A stretch of 64,000 nucleotides of DNA from Plantactinospora endophytica (GTDB taxonomy: Bacteria; Actinomycetota; Actinomycetes; Mycobacteriales; Micromonosporaceae): the NCBI RefSeq assembly GCF_016862915.1, contig NZ_BONW01000010.1, positions 62,001 through 126,000 of the forward strand. Direction: 5' to 3'. Below the pieces are notes generated by a model. That model was not told where the DNA came from, searched no databases, and saw nothing but the letters and a program-made list of their open reading frames with translations. Below are positions 59,366 to 64,000 of the stretch, in pieces (the stretch's first letter is position 1; every line of letters starts with the position of its first letter). A program made the translations under genes and the position numbers.

Positions 59366-60433
59366 ATGGACATCGGGGTGGTCTTCCAGTGCGACCCGCC
59401 GGCCCGCGAGCTGGTGGCGCTGGCGAAACGGGCCGAGGCGGCCGGCTTCAGCCACGTCTGGACGTTCGACTCGCACCTGCTCTGGCAGGAGCCGTTCGTG
59501 ATCTACTCGCAGATCCTCGCCGAGACCGAGCGGGTGATCGTCGGGCCGATGGTGACCAACCCCGGCACCCGGGACTGGACCGTCACCGCCTCCCTCTTCG
59601 CCACCCTCAACGAGATGTACGGCAACCGTACGGTCTGCGGGATCGGCCGGGGCGACTCGGCACTGCGTACCCTCGGTTATCCGCCGACCACCATCGCGGA
59701 GCTGCGGGAGTGCGTGACGGTGATCCGGGAACTGGCGCACGGCCGGACGGCCGGTTACCGGGGCCGGGAGGTGCGGTTCCCGTGGGTCACCGACGGGGCA
59801 CTGGAGATGTGGATCGCCGCGTACGGACCCCGGGCGCTGACGCTGGCCGGCGCGATCGGTGACGGCTACATCCTGCAACTCGCCGACCCGGACATCGCGG
59901 CCTGGATGATCGGCACGGTCCGGCGGGCCGCCGAGAAGGCCGGCCGGGACCCGTCGGCGATAAAGTTCTGCGTCGCCGCGCCCGCGTACGTCGGCGACGA
60001 CCTGGCGCACCAGCGCGACCAGTGCCGGTGGTTCGGCGGCATGGTCGGCAACCACGTCGCCGACATCGTCGCCCGGTACGGCTCCGACTCCTCCGGCGTG
60101 GTGCCGAGAGCGTTGACCGACTACATCGCCGGCCGGCGCGGGTACGACTACGCCGAGCACGGTCGGGCCGGCAACACGCACACCGACTTCGTACCGGACG
60201 AGATCGTCGACCGGTTCTGCCTGCTCGGACCGGTCTCGGCACACCTGGAGAAGCTCGCCGCACTGCGGGAACTCGGCGTCGACCAGTTCGCCGTCTACCT
60301 CCAGCACGACGACAAGGAACACACCCTGGCCGCGTACGGCGAGTCGATCATTCCGGCGCTGGGCGGGCCGGGGCCCGGGACAGCGGCGCCGCCGCCGAGG
60401 GCCGGGCGCGACCTGCCGGCGACGGCGGTCTGA
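59366..60433 (+). CDS. LLM-class (F420-dependent type) oxidoreductase
   Basis: The 355-aa protein is a bacterial-luciferase-like TIM barrel: MDIGVVFQCDPPARELVALAKRAEAAGFSHVW, VGPMVTNPGTRDWTVTASLFATLNEMY, GIGRGDSALRTLG and WIAAYGPRALTLAGAIGDGYILQLADPD. These match the F420-linked subgroup (TIGR03842-like) that is recurrently found beside hydantoinase genes. It follows mmsA by 7 bp and is inside the pyrimidine operon. Because no flavin/NADPH dihydropyrimidine dehydrogenase is visible, it may act on the ring or on a side product; this is inference. A Pro-rich C-terminal tail of about 30 residues is unusual. Confidence 0.87.
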   Translation: MDIGVVFQCDPPARELVALAKRAEAAGFSHVWTFDSHLLWQEPFVIYSQILAETERVIVGPMVTNPGTRDWTVTASLFATLNEMYGNRTVCGIGRGDSALRTLGYPPTTIAELRECVTVIRELAHGRTAGYRGREVRFPWVTDGALEMWIAAYGPRALTLAGAIGDGYILQLADPDIAAWMIGTVRRAAEKAGRDPSAIKFCVAAPAYVGDDLAHQRDQCRWFGGMVGNHVADIVARYGSDSSGVVPRALTDYIAGRRGYDYAEHGRAGNTHTDFVPDEIVDRFCLLGPVSAHLEKLAALRELGVDQFAVYLQHDDKEHTLAAYGESIIPALGGPGPGTAAPPPRAGRDLPATAV

Positions 60434-60440
60434 GGGCGGC

Positions 60441-61325
60441 ATGCCGGGCCTGGGTCGCGGCTGGCGGAGGCGGGCCCGGGTGGCCGTCGGCACGCTCGGC
60501 GCGGTGCTGCTCGGCGGGCTGCTCTGGGAGGGCTACAAGGCGGTCGGCGACCCGGACGGCAGCACGCTGTTCGGGGTCCGGCTGCTGCCCCGGGCCGACG
60601 ACGCGGCCATGCCGCACCTCGGCGAGATCCTCGGCCGCCTCACCGAACCCGAACTGGCCGGTGGCGAGCCGGTCGGGCTGGTGGTGCTGCGTGCCGCCGG
60701 GTTCACCCTGCGCGCCGTCGCGGTCGGCTTCGCCGTCGCCGTACTGGTCGGTGGCCTGCTGGCGGTGCTGATGCAGCGGTTCCGGGTCGCCGAACGGGGA
60801 CTGCTGCCGTACGTGGTGCTGTCCCAGACCGTGCCGTTGATCGCCCTCGCCCCGGTGATCGCCGGCTGGGGCGGGCAGCTATCCATCGGCTCCCGCCCGT
60901 GGCAGCCGTGGATGTCGGTGGCGGTCATCGCGACGTACCTCGCGTTCTTCCCGATCGCGGTGGGACTGCTGCGTGGACTCCAGTCCCCGGCCCCGATCGC
61001 CGAGGAGCTGATGCGCAGCTACGCCGCCACCTGGTGGCACACGCTGCTGAAACTGCGGCTGCCGGCGGCCCGACCCTATCTGTTTCCGGCGCTCCGGCTG
61101 GCCGGCGCGGCGGCGGTGGTCGGTGCGGTGGTGGGGGAGATCTCTACCGGTACCCGGGGCGGCATCGGCCGGCTCGTCGTCGAGTACGCCCGCGAGGCGA
61201 CCACCGACCCGGCCAAGGTCTACGCGGCGCTGCTCGGTGCGGCGCTGCTCGGTCTTGTCGTGGCCGGTGCGGTCGGCCTGGCGGAACTGCTGCTCACCCC
61301 CGGACGAAGGGCGTCGACGCGGTGA
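60441..61325 (+). CDS. ABC transporter permease (NitT/TauT/ThiX-like)
   Basis: The 294-aa membrane protein has an N-terminal helix (VAVGTLGAVLLGGLLWEGYK) and the permease core (about 85-290) with five or more helices. The cytoplasmic loop that contacts the ATPase reads EELMRSYAATWWHTLLKLRLPAARPYLFPALRLAG, the EAA-type motif of BPD permeases. Substrates of such systems include nitrate, taurine and thiamine precursors. It starts 7 bp after the LLM gene and overlaps the ATPase gene by 4 bp. It is one of two permeases here, probably forming a heterodimer with the product of 62304. Confidence 0.9.
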   Translation: MPGLGRGWRRRARVAVGTLGAVLLGGLLWEGYKAVGDPDGSTLFGVRLLPRADDAAMPHLGEILGRLTEPELAGGEPVGLVVLRAAGFTLRAVAVGFAVAVLVGGLLAVLMQRFRVAERGLLPYVVLSQTVPLIALAPVIAGWGGQLSIGSRPWQPWMSVAVIATYLAFFPIAVGLLRGLQSPAPIAEELMRSYAATWWHTLLKLRLPAARPYLFPALRLAGAAAVVGAVVGEISTGTRGGIGRLVVEYAREATTDPAKVYAALLGAALLGLVVAGAVGLAELLLTPGRRASTR

Positions 61326-62272
61326 CGGAGATGGAGACCGGCGCGGTGACCGACCGGACGCCCGACGCGGTCACGGACCCGGTGCAGGTCGAAGCGGTGG
61401 TCGATCGGGCGGCCGGGGCGGTGGTCGACCGGGTGACGCCCCGGCGCGGCCGGCCGGCCCAGGTCGGTCGCCCGGGACGGCCGGTCGAGCCCGGACCGGC
61501 GGTCGAACTGACCGGGGTGACGAAGGTGTTCAACCCGGGCCGCCCGGACGAGGTGACCGCGCTGCGTGGCGTCGACCTGACCGTCGGGCGGGGCGAGTTC
61601 GTCAGCCTGATCGGGCCGTCCGGCTGCGGCAAGTCCACCCTGCTCCGGCTGGTGGCCGACCTGGTGCCGGCGACCGGCGGCACGGTCCGGGTGGCCGACC
61701 GGTCTGCCCGGCAGGCCCGCCGGGAGCTGGCCTACGGCATCGCGTTCCAGCAGGCCGGGCTGCTCGACTGGCGGACCGTGACCCGCAACGTCGAGTTGCC
61801 GCTGGAACTGCGCGGGCTGTCCCGACGGGACCGACGGACGAAGGCGCGGGAGATGCTGGACCTGGTCGGGCTGGCGGACTTCGCCGGACACTATCCGGAC
61901 CAGCTCTCCGGCGGGATGCAGCAGCGGGTGGCGATCGCCCGCGCGCTGGCGGTGGACCCGCCGCTGCTGCTGATGGACGAGCCGTTCGGGGCGCTGGACG
62001 AGATGACCCGGGAACGGTTGCAGGACGAACTGCTGCGGATCTGCGCCGGCAAGGGCACCAGTACGGTCTTCGTCACCCACTCGATCCCGGAGGCGGTCTA
62101 CCTGTCGGACCGGGTGGTGGTGATGTCCGCCCGGCCCGGCCGGATCGTCGAGATCGTCGACGTGGCGCTCGGCGAGCGGACCGAGGCGACCCGCCAGTCG
62201 AACGCCTTCTTCGCCGGCATCACCCGGGTCCGGCAGGCGCTTCGGGGCACCTCGCCGGAGGCACCGGCATGA
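61322..62272 (+). CDS. ABC transporter ATP-binding protein
   Basis: The 316-aa ATPase has an extra N-terminal segment of about 60 residues rich in Val/Asp/Thr repeats (AVTDRTPDAVTDPVQ), followed by a standard domain: Walker A GPSGCGKST near 98-106, Q-loop AFQQAGLLDW, signature LSGGMQQRVAIARAL, Walker B LLLMDEPFGALDE, and switch His in VFVTHSIPEAVYLSDRV. This is the NitT/TauT/ThiZ type. I chose the GTG at 61322, which overlaps the permease stop by 4 bp; an alternative start would have to lie inside the variable N-terminal segment. It powers the two flanking permeases. Confidence 0.92.
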   Translation: MTEMETGAVTDRTPDAVTDPVQVEAVVDRAAGAVVDRVTPRRGRPAQVGRPGRPVEPGPAVELTGVTKVFNPGRPDEVTALRGVDLTVGRGEFVSLIGPSGCGKSTLLRLVADLVPATGGTVRVADRSARQARRELAYGIAFQQAGLLDWRTVTRNVELPLELRGLSRRDRRTKAREMLDLVGLADFAGHYPDQLSGGMQQRVAIARALAVDPPLLLMDEPFGALDEMTRERLQDELLRICAGKGTSTVFVTHSIPEAVYLSDRVVVMSARPGRIVEIVDVALGERTEATRQSNAFFAGITRVRQALRGTSPEAPA

Positions 62273-62320
62273 CCGGCGACGGACGTCCTCCGGGCGCACC
62301 GGCATGAGCGGCGACGGACG
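62261..62320 (+). repeat. Tandem 35-bp duplication at the ATPase-permease junction
   Basis: The 25-bp block starting GCACCGGCATGA occurs at 62261-62285 and 62296-62320, period 35 bp, with 24 of 25 bases identical. It carries both the stop of the ATPase and the start of the permease. Confidence 0.85.
62269..62307 (+). CDS. 12-codon relay ORF between ATPase and permease
   Basis: An ATG overlapping the ATPase TGA (ATGA at 62269) opens MTGDGRPPGAPA and stops at a TGA that overlaps the ATG of the permease at 62304 (ATGA again). It arises from the 35-bp duplication and would let ribosomes terminate and restart twice. The peptide itself is probably meaningless. Confidence 0.4.
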   Translation: MTGDGRPPGAPA

Positions 62321-63170
62321 GTCCGCCGCCCCGGTCGACCCGACCCTGGCGGTGGATCCGGCCGCCCCGGTCGGAGCGCGACGGCGACGCCGGGCGCCGG
62401 GGCTGGCCGGGCTGCTCCGGTCGGGCTGGCCACCGGTGCTGTTCGGACTGCTCGGGCTGGTGGTCTGGGAGCTGTCGGTCACCCTCGGCCGGGTGGCGCC
62501 GTACCTGCTGCCGGCGCCGTCCCGGATCGGTGCCGAGTTCTGGGACAACCGGGTCACCATCTGGCAGGTCGGGTTGGCCAGTGGCGGCAACGCCGGGGTC
62601 GGGCTGCTGCTCGGGGTACTCGCCGCGCTCGCCGCCGCGATGCTGGCCAGCCGGTTCGGCTTCCTCGGCGAAGTGTCACTGCCCGTCGCGGCGGCACTGA
62701 ACGCGCTGCCGATCATCGCGTTGGCCCCGATCCTGAACAACATGTTCTCCTCGACCAGCAGCGTCCCGCGCCGGCTGGTGGTCGCGATCGTGGTCTTCTT
62801 CCCGGTCTTCCTGCACACGCTGCGCGGACTGGCCCAGGTCGATCCGGTGCACCGGGAGCTGATGACCAGTTACGCGGCGAGTGGATGGAGCTTCGCCCGG
62901 CTGGTCCGGCTGCCCGGCGCACTGCCGTTCGTCTTCACCGGGCTGCGCCAGGCCGCCTCGCTGTCCGTGATCGCCGCCGTGGTGGCGGAGTACTTCGGCG
63001 GTCGGCAGGACGGGCTCGGTTCCCGGATCACCTCGGCCGCCTCGTACACCGCGTACCCGAGGGCCTGGGCGTTCGTGCTCGGGGCCTGCGTACTCGGTCT
63101 GGTCTTCTATCTCGCCGCCCTCGGCCTGGAACGCCTCGCGATGCCCTGGCGCGCGCGGCGGCCCGGCTGA
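62304..63170 (+). CDS. ABC transporter permease, second subunit
   Basis: The 288-aa membrane protein has a polar N-terminus (about 35 residues), then helices (GWPPVLFGLLGLVVWELSVTLG, GVGLLLGVLAALAAAML, LNALPIIALAPILNNMF, LVVAIVVFFPVFLHTLRGL) and the EAA-type loop ELMTSYAASGWSFARLVRLPGALPFVFTGLRQAAS. It is the partner of the permease at 60441, with the same order of motifs. The ATG overlaps the stop of a 12-codon relay ORF; the ancestral layout was probably a direct ATGA overlap with the ATPase. Confidence 0.9.
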   Translation: MSGDGRSAAPVDPTLAVDPAAPVGARRRRRAPGLAGLLRSGWPPVLFGLLGLVVWELSVTLGRVAPYLLPAPSRIGAEFWDNRVTIWQVGLASGGNAGVGLLLGVLAALAAAMLASRFGFLGEVSLPVAAALNALPIIALAPILNNMFSSTSSVPRRLVVAIVVFFPVFLHTLRGLAQVDPVHRELMTSYAASGWSFARLVRLPGALPFVFTGLRQAASLSVIAAVVAEYFGGRQDGLGSRITSAASYTAYPRAWAFVLGACVLGLVFYLAALGLERLAMPWRARRPG

Positions 63171-63255
63171 ACCCGACCGCCTGGCCCTCGCCCGCCCGGC
63201 GCAGCCCGACGCCGGAGCCGACCGGCTCCGAACGGAGTTCACCGCTGGAGGATCG

Positions 63256-64000
63256 ATGCGAACATCGGCACGCCCGCTTCCGGGGCTCGGTGGCCAGCTC
63301 GGCCGCGCCCTCGTCGCCGGAATCCTGAGCCTCGCCCTGCTGACCGGCTGCGGTACGGCGGACCCCGCCGGCACCCCGGGCACCGGGCCGGGCGGGACGA
63401 CCACGGTCCGGTTGCAGTTGCAGTGGTTCGTCCAGGCGCAGTTCGCCGGCTTCATTGCCGCCGCCGACCAGGGCTTCTACGCCGAACAGGGCCTGGACGT
63501 GCAGATCCTGGAGGGCGGCGTCGACATCGTGCCGCAGACCGTGCTGGCGCAGGGGCAGGCCGACTTCGCGGTGGCCTGGGTGCCGAAGGCGCTGGCCTCC
63601 CGGGAGCAGGGCGCCGGAATCACCCAGATCGCGCAGATCTTCCAGCGGTCCGGCACCTACCAGGTCAGTTTCGCCGACCGGAAGATCAACTCACCGGGCG
63701 ACCTGCGCGGTAAGAAGGTCGGCAACTGGGGATTCGGCAACGAGTTCGAACTCTTCGCCGCGATGACCCGGGCCGGGCTCGACCCGGCCCGGGACGTCAC
63801 GCTGGTGCAGCAGCAGTTCGACATGCAGGCGCTGCTGCGCGGCGACATCGACGCCGCCCAGGCGATGAGCTACAACGAGTACGCCCAACTGCTGGAGGCG
63901 AAGGACCCGAAGACCGGTCAGCTCTACCGGCCGGAGGCGTTCACCGTGCTGGACTGGAACACCATCGGCACGGCGATGCTCCAGGACGCGGTGTGGGCCG
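63256..64000 (+). CDS. ABC transporter substrate-binding lipoprotein, NMT1/ThiY-like (cut by window edge)
   Basis: The visible 248 residues begin with a lipoprotein signal (LVAGILSLALLTGC, lipidated C32), then a Gly/Thr-rich spacer and an NMT1/THI5-like domain: VRLQLQWFVQAQFAGFIAAAD, QGFYAEQGLDVQILEGGVDIV, then QADFAVAWVPKALASREQG and LRGDIDAAQAMSYNEYAQLLEA. NMT1-type proteins bind pyrimidine precursors of thiamine (ThiY) or similar small rings. GGAGG lies before the ATG. It is the last visible gene of the pyrimidine operon and defines its substrate. The ligand here could be a pyrimidine, hydantoin or formyl-aminopyrimidine. Confidence 0.9.
   Translation, partial: MRTSARPLPGLGGQLGRALVAGILSLALLTGCGTADPAGTPGTGPGGTTTVRLQLQWFVQAQFAGFIAAADQGFYAEQGLDVQILEGGVDIVPQTVLAQGQADFAVAWVPKALASREQGAGITQIAQIFQRSGTYQVSFADRKINSPGDLRGKKVGNWGFGNEFELFAAMTRAGLDPARDVTLVQQQFDMQALLRGDIDAAQAMSYNEYAQLLEAKDPKTGQLYRPEAFTVLDWNTIGTAMLQDAVWA

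Noticed and set aside
56227-59373. A 1048-codon open frame on the minus strand opposite hydA and mmsA
   Set aside because: It mirrors two clear enzymes, its translation is Arg/Pro/Gly/His-rich without domains, and long antisense frames are expected in such GC-rich DNA.

Overview
The window is a stretch of very GC-rich actinobacterial chromosome. Strong third-position GC bias, frequent GTG starts, an F420-type (LLM) oxidoreductase, a glucosyl-3-phosphoglycerate synthase, SecA2, a SigB/F-type sigma factor, Crp-like and leaderless TANNNT promoters, and a GDSL esterase with a CBM2 module together suggest a Micromonosporaceae-like soil actinomycete. That assignment is inference. I see no tRNA, rRNA, CRISPR array, phage, transposase or replication origin. 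About 57 intact or partial genes, two pseudogenes and several short repeats are supported.

Layout. 0-7 kb: a two-component pair (kinase cut by the window edge), a Tat-exported TPR/retropepsin-like aspartic protease, three small or HAD-like unknowns, a decayed winged-helix gene, a phospholipase D-like protein, an AraC regulator and a VOC protein. 7-11 kb: a co-oriented triad of 55-aa membrane peptide, SAM methyltransferase and membrane sulfatase/LTA-synthase-like protein, probably a cell-envelope module. 11-17 kb: citrate synthase, an acetate-type transporter and a 998-aa secreted lectin/IPT/Fn3 protein, separated by perfect hairpin terminators. 17-23 kb: an SRPBCC/alcohol dehydrogenase pair, an autoregulated-looking membrane protein/wHTH regulator operon with twin palindromes, a PrsW-like protease, a DMT transporter and two small membrane proteins.

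23-31 kb: a baeRF/Vms1-like protein translationally coupled to a ThDP-dependent pyruvate-oxidase-like enzyme, two unknowns, and a sigma factor fused to a C-terminal STAS domain. 30-41 kb: CtaD, DUF4383, a GT4/GpgS glycosyltransferase pair, divergent SecA2, a GAF-ANTAR regulator with an overlapping leader ORF, DUF2231 and DUF3500 proteins. 41-55 kb: accessory secreted and metabolic genes (LVIVD, cupin, GDSL-CBM2, MBL, CPA2 antiporter, AraC/SDR pair, M20 amidohydrolase, GT87, PQQ propeller) and a broken DUF4419 gene.

55-64 kb: the most coherent system. A MocR/GntR regulator is divergent from one long operon: beta-ureidopropionase, dihydropyrimidinase, CoA-acylating methylmalonate-semialdehyde dehydrogenase, an F420-type LLM oxidoreductase, and an NMT1/ThiY-type ABC transporter (two permeases, ATPase, lipoprotein). 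It reads as uptake plus reductive-pathway breakdown of a pyrimidine- or hydantoin-like ring. The ring reductase and the amine-removing aminotransferase are not visible; the LLM enzyme is a candidate for an unusual step.
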